Shown here: positions 50,923 through 59,388 of the stretch, one piece after another
How the letters are laid out: each line of letters opens with the position of its first letter
Numbering within the stretch: the first letter of the stretch is position 1
Source of the DNA: Lachnospiraceae bacterium
GTDB taxonomy: Bacteria > Bacillota > Clostridia > Lachnospirales > Lachnospiraceae
Direction of reading: 5' to 3'
Length of the DNA stretch: 64,000 nucleotides
Assembly: GCA_902363555.1 (NCBI GenBank)
Contig: CABJAM010000001.1
Coordinates: 1,164,769-1,228,768, forward strand
Position numbers and translations under genes: made by a program
The notes under the pieces: model-generated
What the model was told of the DNA's origin: nothing
What the model saw: only the letters and a program-made list of their open reading frames with translations
The model's database searches: none

Positions 50923-52560
50923 ATGCTAAAAAAATTATTGGCACTATTATTGGCAGTTACAATGAGCGCCACTTTACTTTCCGGATGTGGTGGTCCAACT
51001 CAGGAGGAGGACGCCGCGATGTCTGCTGGAGGGCAATCCCAGGGAACAGAAACGGCAGGAACTATATCCGAAGAAACAAAATCCACTGGGGATAAGACTT
51101 CCGCTGACAATGAAAGTACAGAGAGTACATTTAATGGTGGTATCACAGAAATCAATGTTAAATTTTTTAATACAGCAAGCAATTTAACAGAAGCTGACCG
51201 CATTGTCGAAAAAGTCAATGCCATTGCAGAAGCCCAGATTGGTGTTCACGCAAATATAGAGTGGATTGAAGTTGGACAGTGGAATCAGCAGATCAGCCTT
51301 GCTTTGTCCAGTAATGAGGCGATTGATCTGATTCATTTAACACCACTGCTGCAGTTTAATGCTTTGACACAACAGAATCAGCTTATGGATATTACGGATC
51401 TACTGACTGAATATGCTCCGGGCCTTACGGATAAGCTTTCCAAAACCATTTTATCCACAACACTGGATGGAAAAATTTATGGACTGCCTCTGCTCAGGGA
51501 CATTGGAGGTATGACCAGTATATTTATGGATAAGAACATACTGAATGAATTAGATCTGGTTGAGAAAGCAGAGAATATGTCTACCTGGGCTGAATATGAA
51601 GAGATTCTCACTGCCGTGAAGTCCGCCTACCCGGATCTTGCACCTTTATACATCTCTCTGCCGGCGAATACTGGTATGATCTACAACGGCTTTGATGCAT
51701 CCGGAGATACCTTTGCCCAGTCACGGCCTATGGAGCCTTTGGGAGATCAGTATAACCTTATTGATGTGGATACAGAAACGAATACTGTCGTCAGTTGGTA
51801 TGAATCCGACGACTATGCGGAGGTCGTGGAACGGCTGGCTGATTGGTATAAGAAGGGGCTGGTTTATAAGGATGGCGCCACTTCTGAGGAAGAGTCCGCT
51901 TCTGCCATGGCAAATAATATATGTTTTTCCTACATCACTGGCGGAGAGACTGACCAGAAGCTGAAGCACTCCACTAATGTGGGACGTGAACTGACAGTAG
52001 TAAAGCTGTGCGACCAGCCGGTTTCTGGCTTCTTGGCTTCTATGTTCGGTTATGCGGTGCCTTATTCTGCAGCAGAGCCGGAAGCCGCGGTAAAATTTAT
52101 CAATTTACTCTATACAAATGAGGAAATTAATAATCTGCTGTCATTAGGTGAGGAAGGAATTGATTATGTAGTTGCTGATGGTATGGCAAAATGGCCCGAG
52201 GGCGTTACAGATATGCAGGGTGTGGGTTATCATTCTGCAGATTTCCTTTATGGCAATCAGTTTATCACATTGCCATGGGAGGGGCAGGGCAATGACTGGA
52301 GAGACATTCAGAACAAAGCCATGGCTGAGCGCGAGGTGTCAAAATATCTTGGGTGCACGGTAGATACATCATCTGTGACAAATGAGATCACTGCCTGTTA
52401 TAATGCAGCTCAGGAATTTACATCGGGCCTGAGTACCGGCAATGACCCGGACTGGGAAAATTCACTTGAGAAATTCAAAGCCAAGCTTCAGGCCTCCGGT
52501 ATCGAAAAAATTATTGCATGTTATCAAGAGCAGCTTAATGCATGGCTTGCCGGGCAATGA
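50923..52560 (+). CDS. Solute-binding lipoprotein of an ABC importer (LipO/DUF3502 type)
   Basis: 545 residues, 12 bp after the deglycosidase subunit, with AAGGAGGAG upstream. The signal peptide ends in the lipobox LLSGC, followed by a Ser/Thr/Glu-rich linker and a large binding fold (FNTASNLTEADRIVEKVNAI; LSSNEAIDLIHLTPLL). The C-terminus ends IIACYQEQLNAWLAG, the same type of ending as the orphan at 23551. It should capture a glycoside or oligosaccharide outside the cell and pass it to the two permeases encoded next. Operon position suggests that the cargo is the substrate of the deglycosidase. Confidence 0.9.
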   Translation: MLKKLLALLLAVTMSATLLSGCGGPTQEEDAAMSAGGQSQGTETAGTISEETKSTGDKTSADNESTESTFNGGITEINVKFFNTASNLTEADRIVEKVNAIAEAQIGVHANIEWIEVGQWNQQISLALSSNEAIDLIHLTPLLQFNALTQQNQLMDITDLLTEYAPGLTDKLSKTILSTTLDGKIYGLPLLRDIGGMTSIFMDKNILNELDLVEKAENMSTWAEYEEILTAVKSAYPDLAPLYISLPANTGMIYNGFDASGDTFAQSRPMEPLGDQYNLIDVDTETNTVVSWYESDDYAEVVERLADWYKKGLVYKDGATSEEESASAMANNICFSYITGGETDQKLKHSTNVGRELTVVKLCDQPVSGFLASMFGYAVPYSAAEPEAAVKFINLLYTNEEINNLLSLGEEGIDYVVADGMAKWPEGVTDMQGVGYHSADFLYGNQFITLPWEGQGNDWRDIQNKAMAEREVSKYLGCTVDTSSVTNEITACYNAAQEFTSGLSTGNDPDWENSLEKFKAKLQASGIEKIIACYQEQLNAWLAGQ

Positions 52561-52578
52561 TAAGAACAGAACTTTGAG

Positions 52579-52607
52579 GTAACCGTTCAGGTTCACTGAA
52601 CGGTTAC
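52579..52607 (+). repeat. GTAAC-type hairpin, best-preserved copy
   Basis: Perfect 11-bp stem GTAACCGTTCA / TGAACGGTTAC with loop GGTTCAC, in the 63-bp gap between the solute-binding protein and permease genes. It may reduce permease expression relative to the binding protein. Confidence 0.8.
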
Positions 52608-52623
52608 ACTTTGGGAGGTAGAC

Positions 52624-53979
52624 ATGGAAAAGAATCTGTTAAAAGGCAGACCTAAAATACTTATTGATGTCATTGTGCTGGCTGTGATCTGTATAATAAC
52701 GCTATTTTTACCCTATGCGCAATATACATATAAAAATCAGGCTTACGCACTAAAGGGGATAAGCTTTCTGACTGGTAAAAAAGTGGCCGGGGGAACCGTT
52801 TTGTTAACTACAAATCTATGGATTGCTCTTGGTATGGCTGCAGCTATAGCCGCCATGGCCGTGGCCGTATTTTACAGTAAATTAAGACCTCGCCTGTCCG
52901 CAGGGATTATGGCCATTTGCGCCTTCACCATGATTGGCATGCAGGTAGTCTTTTCAATGACGCTGTCCGGTATACTGGAGGGTACGAAGAAGGTCGGCCT
53001 GATGTACGGATCGCTGATATTTATGGGGGCGGCGTTTTTGATTCTTGTCCGGAGCCTATATCTGCTCTCCAAGGCAAAAGTCTTATCGGCGATGGATTTT
53101 ATGGTGCTTCCCGGACTTTTGTACCTGATTATTAACAATTATGTTCCCATGTTCGGTATCGCAATCGCCTTTAAAAAAATCGATTATTCCAAGGGTATCT
53201 TTGGCAGTGACTGGGTGGGCTTTGATAATTTTAAAAACCTGTTTTATTCCGCGGGAAATCTGTTTGACAGTGATGCTTTTATTATTACCAGAAATACGCT
53301 GCTGTATAACATTGTCTTTATTATACTGGGCATTGTGACAGGGGTAGCTGCAGGTATTATGCTGGCGGAGGTGTTGAACCGCTTCTGGAAAAAGTTTTTC
53401 CAGACGACCATACTGCTTCCTCAGTTGATTTCCATGGTTGTTGTGTCTTACATCGTTTACGCATTTTTAAGCAGTGAAAACGGTCTTATAACAAAAACCT
53501 TTTTCGCGGATCAAAACATTAATTTTTATGGAATTAAATGGTTGTGGCCGTTTCTGCTTGTATTTATCAATAACTGGAAGCTGGTGGGGTACAATGCCAT
53601 TATTTTTCTGTCATCCGTGGTTGGAATTAATAAGTCGCTCTATGAAGCGGCCAAGGTTGATGGGGCTACAAAATGGCAGCAGATCAGTAAAATTACGCTG
53701 CCTTTGTTAAAGCCTACGATCATAACCGTGTTATTGCTCCAGATCGGTCGTATTTTTTATTCGGATTTCGGTTTGTTTTATCAGGTTCCTTTGGATTCAG
53801 GAACGCTGTATTCTGTGACCAATACGGTGGATACATATGTGTACCGGAGCCTGATGGTATCTAATAATATTTCAGTTTCTTCGGCTGCGAGCGCCTATCA
53901 GGCTGTGGTTGGTTTCGTTCTCGTAGCGGCGGCAAACCTTGTTGTTAAAAAACTGGACAAAGAGAGCGCATTATTCTAG
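52624..53979 (+). CDS. ABC sugar permease (LplB type) with extra N-terminal membrane domain
   Basis: 451 residues, about 150 longer than usual. Residues 155-451 are a normal permease: FMVLPGLLYLIINNYVPMFG, VGFDNFKNLFYS, the EAA loop LYEAAKVDGATKWQQISKIT and LLKPTIITVLLLQIG. Residues 1-150 add about four predicted membrane helices (ILIDVIVLAVICIITLFLPY; WIALGMAAAIAAMAVAVFYS; GIMAICAFTMIGMQVVFSMT; MYGSLIFMGAAFLILVRSLY) not expected in this family. It forms the channel with the permease at 53991. No ATPase gene is present, so a shared MsmX/UgpC-type ATPase is likely. Confidence 0.9.
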   Translation: MEKNLLKGRPKILIDVIVLAVICIITLFLPYAQYTYKNQAYALKGISFLTGKKVAGGTVLLTTNLWIALGMAAAIAAMAVAVFYSKLRPRLSAGIMAICAFTMIGMQVVFSMTLSGILEGTKKVGLMYGSLIFMGAAFLILVRSLYLLSKAKVLSAMDFMVLPGLLYLIINNYVPMFGIAIAFKKIDYSKGIFGSDWVGFDNFKNLFYSAGNLFDSDAFIITRNTLLYNIVFIILGIVTGVAAGIMLAEVLNRFWKKFFQTTILLPQLISMVVVSYIVYAFLSSENGLITKTFFADQNINFYGIKWLWPFLLVFINNWKLVGYNAIIFLSSVVGINKSLYEAAKVDGATKWQQISKITLPLLKPTIITVLLLQIGRIFYSDFGLFYQVPLDSGTLYSVTNTVDTYVYRSLMVSNNISVSSAASAYQAVVGFVLVAAANLVVKKLDKESALF

Positions 53980-53990
53980 GAGGTGGATTT

Positions 53991-54896
53991 ATGGGTGATT
54001 CAGGTGTTGTAGGACGCGGCGAAAAATTGTTTCAGGTTATCATCTATACCATTCTTGGAATCATGGCGCTGTTGGCCATACTGCCCTTTTTGATTTTACT
54101 GGCATCGTCACTCAGTGATAATCAGACGTTGGTCAGGGAAGGTTATTCCTTCTGGCCTAAAAATTTTACTTTATATGCTTATGAATATCTGTTTAAGACA
54201 AACGGACCAAAGGTATTTCGCTCCTATGGAGTGACCTTTCTGGTGACCATCGCAGGAACTGCCATTTCCCTGCTTATTGGACCCATGCTGGCATGGCCTT
54301 TATCAAGAAAAGATTATAAGCGATCTAAAGTATTGACCTTTGTTGTATTTTTTACAATGCTGTTTAATGGAGGGCTTGTACCTTCCTATATCATGTGGAC
54401 CCAGTTCTTTCATGTGAAGAATACGATCTGGGCGCTGATCTTTCCCACATTGCTATTTAATGGGTTTTATATTATTCTCTATAAAAATAATTTTGCATCG
54501 AATATTCATCCAGCTTTAATTGAGGCGGCAAAGATTGACGGCGCGGGGGAATGGTATGTTTATTTTAAAATTGTCCTTCCACTTTCGCTTCCGATACTTG
54601 CAACCATCGGTCTGATGGTGGGCCTGGGATATTGGAATGACTGGGCTAATGGTCTTTATTATATTACAAACGACAGGTTGTTCAGCCTGCAGCAGCTTCT
54701 AAAATCTATTATTGATAATGTTCGGGCGCTGGCATCCATGAGCGGTACAAGCAGTGGCGTATCCGTGGGCGATCTTCCTGGAGCCAGTATTCGTATGGCA
54801 ATGGCAGTAATCGGTGTTATTCCAGTGATGATTCTGTATCCATTTTTCCAGAAGGCATTTATTGCGGGCATATCGTTGGGTGGTGTGAAGGAGTAA
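53991..54896 (+). CDS. ABC sugar permease (YtcP/LplC type)
   Basis: 301 residues, AGGAGGTGG upstream, 11 bp after the partner permease. Six membrane helices are expected, beginning FQVIIYTILGIMALLAILPF. NQTLVREGYSFWPKNFTLYA and YEYLF are typical of the family, and the EAA loop reads LIEAAKIDGAGEWYVYFKIV. It ends the operon that starts with the C-glycoside oxidoreductase and completes the importer apart from the ATPase. Confidence 0.94.
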   Translation: MGDSGVVGRGEKLFQVIIYTILGIMALLAILPFLILLASSLSDNQTLVREGYSFWPKNFTLYAYEYLFKTNGPKVFRSYGVTFLVTIAGTAISLLIGPMLAWPLSRKDYKRSKVLTFVVFFTMLFNGGLVPSYIMWTQFFHVKNTIWALIFPTLLFNGFYIILYKNNFASNIHPALIEAAKIDGAGEWYVYFKIVLPLSLPILATIGLMVGLGYWNDWANGLYYITNDRLFSLQQLLKSIIDNVRALASMSGTSSGVSVGDLPGASIRMAMAVIGVIPVMILYPFFQKAFIAGISLGGVKE

Positions 54897-54989
54897 GTTT
54901 GGCTGATGAGCTTTGTTATTGTATATTTACCCTTATGAATGTATAATATCCTCATGTAATCTTTTTGTTTTCTGGAGGACAAGCGAACC

Positions 54990-55265
54990 ATGAATTATAC
55001 ATATATTGTCCAATGTTCCGACGATACGTTTTATACCGGCTGGACAAACGATCTTGAAGGCCGGCTGCAGGCACATAATGAGGGCCGCGGAGCGAAATAT
55101 ACAAGGCCCCGCCGGCCTGTCCGGCTGATCTACTATGAGGAATTTCCATCAAAGCAGGAAGCTATGTCCAGAGAGTATGCCATCAAGCACATGACGCGCC
55201 GGCAGAAGGAGAAGCTCTGTGGCGATTTCTGTTCACTGGGTTCACAGGCAGCCGGTAAGCAGTAG
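54990..55265 (+). CDS. GIY-YIG domain protein (UPF0213 family)
   Basis: 91 residues with TGGAGGAC upstream. The nuclease-fold signature is TYIVQCSDDTFYTGWTNDLE (GIY replaced by YIV, YIG by YTG), followed by RLQAHNEGRGAKYTRPRRPV, where the conserved Arg and His occur, and the Glu-containing ending QEAMSREYAIKHMTRRQKEK. Homologs are widespread small proteins with a presumed DNA-related role; activity is not established. Monocistronic. Confidence 0.93.
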   Translation: MNYTYIVQCSDDTFYTGWTNDLEGRLQAHNEGRGAKYTRPRRPVRLIYYEEFPSKQEAMSREYAIKHMTRRQKEKLCGDFCSLGSQAAGKQ

Positions 55266-55402
55266 AGCTTTGCCGGTCCATATGAAGTCACCCATTTGAA
55301 GTCACCTGCGGCGGTTCAAACGCGCAACTTCTTTGAATATGCACTTTTATTTGGCAGCGTATTAATGTATAATAGGAGCTGTCCTGATGGCCAGGCAGAT
55401 CG

Positions 55403-55422
55403 GGGATTTCCGGGGAAATCCC
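55403..55422 (+). repeat. Hairpin of the GGATTTC/GAAATCC-TGACAA family
   Basis: GGGATTTC / GAAATCCC with loop CGGG, followed by TGACAAATTATAATAGG, upstream of the carboxylesterase. Same orientation relative to the gene as the copies at 20875, 41719 and 26995. Confidence 0.65.
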
Positions 55423-55466
55423 TGACAAATTATAATAGGAATTAAAAAATGGGAGGTAAATTTACA

Positions 55467-56801
55467 ATGACCGATTGTATGGCAGTAACAAAGTACGGAA
55501 AAATACAGGGTGTGCGGGAGGATGGCTGCATTTTATTCAAGGGCGTACCCTATGCAAAGCCCCCGGTAGGGGAGCTGCGCTGGAGAGCGCCTCAGAAACC
55601 GGAGCCGTGGACGGATGTTTTTATGGCGGATACATACCCCAACCGCAGTGCGCAGGTTGACCGCTTTGATGATACATCTTTGTACCAAAAAGAATTTTAT
55701 GAGGACAAGGTTTATGCCACCCCGGCCTCGGAGGACAGCCTTTATCTGAATATCTGGGTGCCGGACAAGGCCTGCGACCATGCACTGCCGGTAGCCTTTT
55801 ATATTCATGGCGGGGCTTTTATGGGCGGCACCGGCCATGAACTGGAATTTCGCACCAACGCCTACGCTAAAAAGGATGTGATCCTCATTACGATCAATTA
55901 CCGTCTGGGCGTCTTTGGTTTCCTGGCCCACCCGTGGCTGACCGCTGAGGATGATGCGGCCTGTGGCAATTACGGTATTATGGACCAGATTGCAGCACTG
56001 GACTGGGTTCTGGAAAATATCGCAGCTTTTGGCGGAGATCCGGACAATGTGACCATCTTCGGACAGTCCGCCGGATGTATGAGTGTGCAGACACTGCTTT
56101 CCACAGATTATGCGAAGGGAAAATTTGCCAAGGCCATATTGCAAAGCGGCGCCGGCTATCCGGTACTCATCCAGAGGGATATTCCGCTGGAATTGGGATA
56201 TGAATTTGGTGAAAAGGTGGCGGAGGCCGCAGGCGCTGCTTCATTAGATGAGCTGCGGCGCGTGCCCGTAGAAAAACTTTATGAGATCCAGGGCAAAATG
56301 ATGATGGAAATGATGATGAGCGGCCAGGGCCTTGCCTTTACACCGGTGCGCAACGGTAAATTCCGTGCACAGACCTTTGATGCACTGGCTGAACAGGGGC
56401 TGACAGCGGACGTTCCGACGATGATCGGCAGTACACGCAAGGATATAACCGTTTCAGAGGAGGAAGCCGCTAAAGGCTACAGCCAGTTTCAGAAAAATTG
56501 TGTGGGCTGGGCGCTCCAGATGGAGAAGGTCGGACATAAACCCTCCTACGTCTATTACTTTACACGCGACCTTCCCGGCGATGATGCGGGCGCATTTCAC
56601 TCCTCGGAGCTGTGGTATATGTTTGGTACCCTTGGCCAGTGCTGGCGGCCGATGACCGAAGGTGACTTTGAACTTTCTGAGCGGATGGTCAGCTATTGGA
56701 CAAACTTTATGAAAAATTCAGACCCCAACGAAAAAGGGCTTCCTGAATGGAAACCCTGTACGGCAAAAGAAGCATTCGAAATGGTGCTGGATGTGGAATA
56801 A
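55467..56801 (+). CDS. Type B carboxylesterase
   Basis: 444 residues from the ATG at 55467 with GGGAGGTAA upstream. Alpha/beta hydrolase of the carboxylesterase/lipase family: FKGVPYAKPPVGELRWRAPQ, AFYIHGGAFMGGTG (oxyanion hole), NYGIMDQIAALDWVLENIAA, and the nucleophile elbow VTIFGQSAGCMSVQ (Ser in GQSAG). The probable catalytic His is in AFHSSELWYMFG. It is somewhat shorter than the 490-500 residue norm. There is no signal peptide, so it is cytosolic and probably removes acyl groups from sugars or plant esters. Confidence 0.93.
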   Translation: MTDCMAVTKYGKIQGVREDGCILFKGVPYAKPPVGELRWRAPQKPEPWTDVFMADTYPNRSAQVDRFDDTSLYQKEFYEDKVYATPASEDSLYLNIWVPDKACDHALPVAFYIHGGAFMGGTGHELEFRTNAYAKKDVILITINYRLGVFGFLAHPWLTAEDDAACGNYGIMDQIAALDWVLENIAAFGGDPDNVTIFGQSAGCMSVQTLLSTDYAKGKFAKAILQSGAGYPVLIQRDIPLELGYEFGEKVAEAAGAASLDELRRVPVEKLYEIQGKMMMEMMMSGQGLAFTPVRNGKFRAQTFDALAEQGLTADVPTMIGSTRKDITVSEEEAAKGYSQFQKNCVGWALQMEKVGHKPSYVYYFTRDLPGDDAGAFHSSELWYMFGTLGQCWRPMTEGDFELSERMVSYWTNFMKNSDPNEKGLPEWKPCTAKEAFEMVLDVE

Positions 56802-56882
56802 CATCGCGGGACCGGTACATCCGGTCTGCGGCATGGGAACCGGTTTCGCCTGAACTGAGACAGCATCCAGGAGAATGCCGGT

Positions 56883-57494
56883 TTACCCGAGGAAATTCAG
56901 TATTTGGGAAAAACCGGCGGTGCCGATGCTGTATAGGGCGATGACAAAGGGCTTGCCAAGAAGGATGATCATTGTGAATTTCTTCCAGTGCATCTTTGTC
57001 AGTCCGGCCACGAAGCAAAGCACATCGTCGGGGGCCGCGGGAAGGAAAATAGCCAGGGCAAAAAAGATATCGAATTTCTTGCCCTTCTCAAGCCATGCGG
57101 AATATTTTTCGTATTTTTCTTCACTGATAAATTTCTTTACAAAGGCGGTACCATATCTTCTTGAGATATAAAAAGCTAAAATAGAGCCGATACACATGCC
57201 GGTGTAGCTGTATATAAAACCTGCCACGGGGCCGAAAACAACGGCTCCGGCGATGCAGGTGACAAAGCCCGGCAGCGCCGGAATGACGACCTGGAGCGCC
57301 TGAATGAATATGAACAGCAGCGGGCCCCAAAGGCCGGCGGTTTTTATAAAGTCCTGAAAGGTTTCTACGGATTCAAAAATGCCTGCCCGGTATCCGCAAA
57401 TCGCAAATATAATGCAGGCCAATATAATAAATACAGTGGTCAGTTTCGTGATCAGCGAAATATAATTTCTTTTTCCAATACATCTCGTTTCCAT
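56883..57494 (-). CDS. TVP38/TMEM64 (VTT/DedA-like) membrane protein
   Basis: 203 residues with AAGGAGC upstream. Membrane helices begin with TKLTTVFIILACIIFAICGY and continue through ALQVVIPALPGFVTCIAGAV and FGPVAGFIYSYTGMCIGSIL. The VTT motif ends FLPAAPDDVLCFVAGLTKM. Family members are thought to act in lipid scrambling or membrane homeostasis. Monocistronic and convergent with the carboxylesterase. Confidence 0.92.
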   Translation of the reverse strand: METRCIGKRNYISLITKLTTVFIILACIIFAICGYRAGIFESVETFQDFIKTAGLWGPLLFIFIQALQVVIPALPGFVTCIAGAVVFGPVAGFIYSYTGMCIGSILAFYISRRYGTAFVKKFISEEKYEKYSAWLEKGKKFDIFFALAIFLPAAPDDVLCFVAGLTKMHWKKFTMIILLGKPFVIALYSIGTAGFSQILNFLG

Positions 57495-57651
57495 AACAAA
57501 TGCTCCTTATAATTCATTAAATTTTAAATGCTGTCTGATTGATTGTATTTATCATACCCGATGAGTATTAAGAAAATCAGAAAAAAGATTTAAAGATACT
57601 ATAAAATTATTTAAAAGTTCTTCACGGTTCCCGGATCGGAAGAAAACGCAG

Positions 57652-57723
57652 AAAAAGAACAGTTTATAAAGATGGCCGTCATGTTTTTTATGTAAGGGTT
57701 ATCTTTATAAAACTGTTCTTTTT
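57652..57723. terminator. Long inverted repeat downstream of the HPr paralog
   Basis: Arms at 57652-57673 and 57701-57723 (outer AAAAAGAACAG / CTGTTCTTTTT, one bulge) around a 27-nt loop. Read leftward it starts 9 bp past the stop codon and ends in a T-run, so it is a probable Rho-independent terminator. Confidence 0.85.
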
Positions 57724-57732
57724 CTTAACTTT

Positions 57733-57984
57733 TTACATATTCGCAAGAAATCCTTCGATGCGCCGAAGGGCATCTCCCTCATCCTTTCCTGATGTATATA
57801 TGGTTATTTCATCTCCGCTTTTCAGACAAACACTTAAAACGCCTACGATACTCTTAACGTTGATCCGCTGATTGTCTTTCTGTAAGTAGATACTGCTGTC
57901 AAATCGAGTGGCGGTCTGAACGAGCAGTGAAATCGGTTTTGGATAGGTTCCACTTGTTGTACCAACTACGACTTGCTTTTCCAT
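57733..57984 (-). CDS. HPr-like phosphocarrier paralog lacking the active-site His (Crh-like)
   Basis: 83 residues from the ATG at 57984 with GGGAGGTG upstream. It aligns along its length with HPr. The active-site segment GIHARPA of Bacillus HPr becomes GTYPKPI here, so the phosphorylated His15 is Tyr. The regulatory Ser46 segment is kept (VNLKSIMGVMS versus INVKSIVGVLS), as are LVQTA and EITI. This pattern resembles Crh, a regulator of carbon catabolite repression phosphorylated only on Ser by HPr kinase. It probably acts as a CcpA cofactor and not in sugar transport; that is inference. Confidence 0.88.
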   Translation of the reverse strand: MEKQVVVGTTSGTYPKPISLLVQTATRFDSSIYLQKDNQRINVKSIVGVLSVCLKSGDEITIYTSGKDEGDALRRIEGFLANM

Positions 57985-58019
57985 AGGCACACCTCCCAAC
58001 CTTTAAGAGAAGCAAAGGG

Positions 58020-58060
58020 GAAATGTCAATGGTTACTAAAAAGTAACCGGTTTACATTTC
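58020..58060. promoter_or_regulatory. Nested hairpin in the 5' region of the HPr paralog
   Basis: Outer stem GAAATGT / ACATTTC and inner stem GGTTACT / AGTAACC with an AAAA loop, ending 36 bp before the start codon of the leftward gene. The inner arm resembles half of the GTAAC family. Possible attenuator or protein-binding site. Confidence 0.55.
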
Positions 58061-58278
58061 TAGTATACAACATCTTGGGCAATAGTGCCACAGTTTTTTC
58101 TTAAAATTTTATTAAATTTTGGGCATTGTGTCATTTTTGTCGATGCGGCTAGTTTAACCCCTGTATTTTGTAGCATATTGACGAAAAAATACGGTCTTAT
58201 GTAAACTTTTTATCGGTACGCTCCGCCGCTTCAAAGGGTTGACTTGCTAAAGCCGCCGGGCAGCCGGCGCATCTCCAA

Positions 58279-59238
58279 CTAAATAAGATTTAATGACCGC
58301 AGTAAAAATACCCAGAAGGTCAACGATATGGAGGATAATAAGGTGGCGGTGACGACGACGCTGGAAGAGAGCACTTCGTCATTGCCCATATTTTTTGCCA
58401 TAATATAACAGGTAACTGTGGTGGGTGAGCCGAGCATCACGAGAATGGCCACAAGCTCACTGTTGCGGAAGCCGAGCATGACGGCAAATGGGAAGAAAAT
58501 GGCCGGCAGCAGGATTAGCTTGATGAAGGTGGCGGTCATGGTTGGTTTCAGTTTCTTTATGGCCTGACGGCCCTCAAAACCGGCCCCTACCACAAGCAGA
58601 GCGATCGGCGTGGCCGTGGCGGCGATGTTCGACACGGCCTTATAGGGGATGGCAAAGGCCGGTCCTGTAATATCGATACCGAGCAGTGAAAAGGGCAGTC
58701 CGGCCACGATTCCTATAATGATCGGATTTTTTATGACATTTATAATGGTATTTCGGATCTGATGGCTGCCATATTTATCCTTGTCCTTTGAGTTTGCGGA
58801 CAGGATGATCACAGAAAATATATTGTACAGCGGTACGGCGGCCACGATCATCATGGGCGCCATCCCCGAGGAGCCGTAAATATTATTCACAAAGGCAATA
58901 CCTAAAACGGCGGCGCTTCCTCTGGCCGAAGCCTGGACAAATGCGCCCACCATGGATCGATCCTTCATAAAAAGGCTGGTGAAAAACCAGACACCGAGAA
59001 ACATCAGTGAGGTGGCGATCATGCAAAAGAAAAAGAATTTGGGATCAAAGTCATGGCGGATATCCGCGGTGGCGATATCTTTAAAAAGCAGTACCGGCAA
59101 TGCCACCTTAAATACGAATTTATCTGCGGCGCTGTTAAAGCCCTTGGTGAGAATACCAAATTTCATCAATACCCACCCGAGTATGATCAGGAGAAAAATC
59201 GGGATCGTGGCATTCAGACTGAATATAAAATTTTCCAT
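58279..59238 (-). CDS. AEC-family (auxin efflux carrier-like) transporter
   Basis: 319 residues from the ATG at 59238 with GAGGG upstream; the frame is open further but without a ribosome site. About ten membrane helices are seen, starting ATIPIFLLIILGWVLMKFGI. Family features are FVFKVALPVLLFKDIA, QASARGSAAVLGIAFVNNIY, NPIIIGIVAGLPFSLLGI and PTTVTCYIMAKNMGNDEVL. Characterised bacterial members move malate, malonate or other organic acids. The substrate is not predictable. Divergent from the SpoVB-like gene. Confidence 0.93.
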   Translation of the reverse strand: MENFIFSLNATIPIFLLIILGWVLMKFGILTKGFNSAADKFVFKVALPVLLFKDIATADIRHDFDPKFFFFCMIATSLMFLGVWFFTSLFMKDRSMVGAFVQASARGSAAVLGIAFVNNIYGSSGMAPMMIVAAVPLYNIFSVIILSANSKDKDKYGSHQIRNTIINVIKNPIIIGIVAGLPFSLLGIDITGPAFAIPYKAVSNIAATATPIALLVVGAGFEGRQAIKKLKPTMTATFIKLILLPAIFFPFAVMLGFRNSELVAILVMLGSPTTVTCYIMAKNMGNDEVLSSSVVVTATLLSSISLTFWVFLLRSLNLI

Positions 59239-59388
59239 GGAGAAACCCTCGCTTTGTAAATGATATGATAATACGGTAGCACGATTTTTGACAGGTGTCA
59301 ATAAGCTGAAAATGAAGCGGTAACATATTTGTCCGGCGGCGAGAATATATTTAAATGATATTTACTGAGGTGTTTCGGAGGAGCGGCC

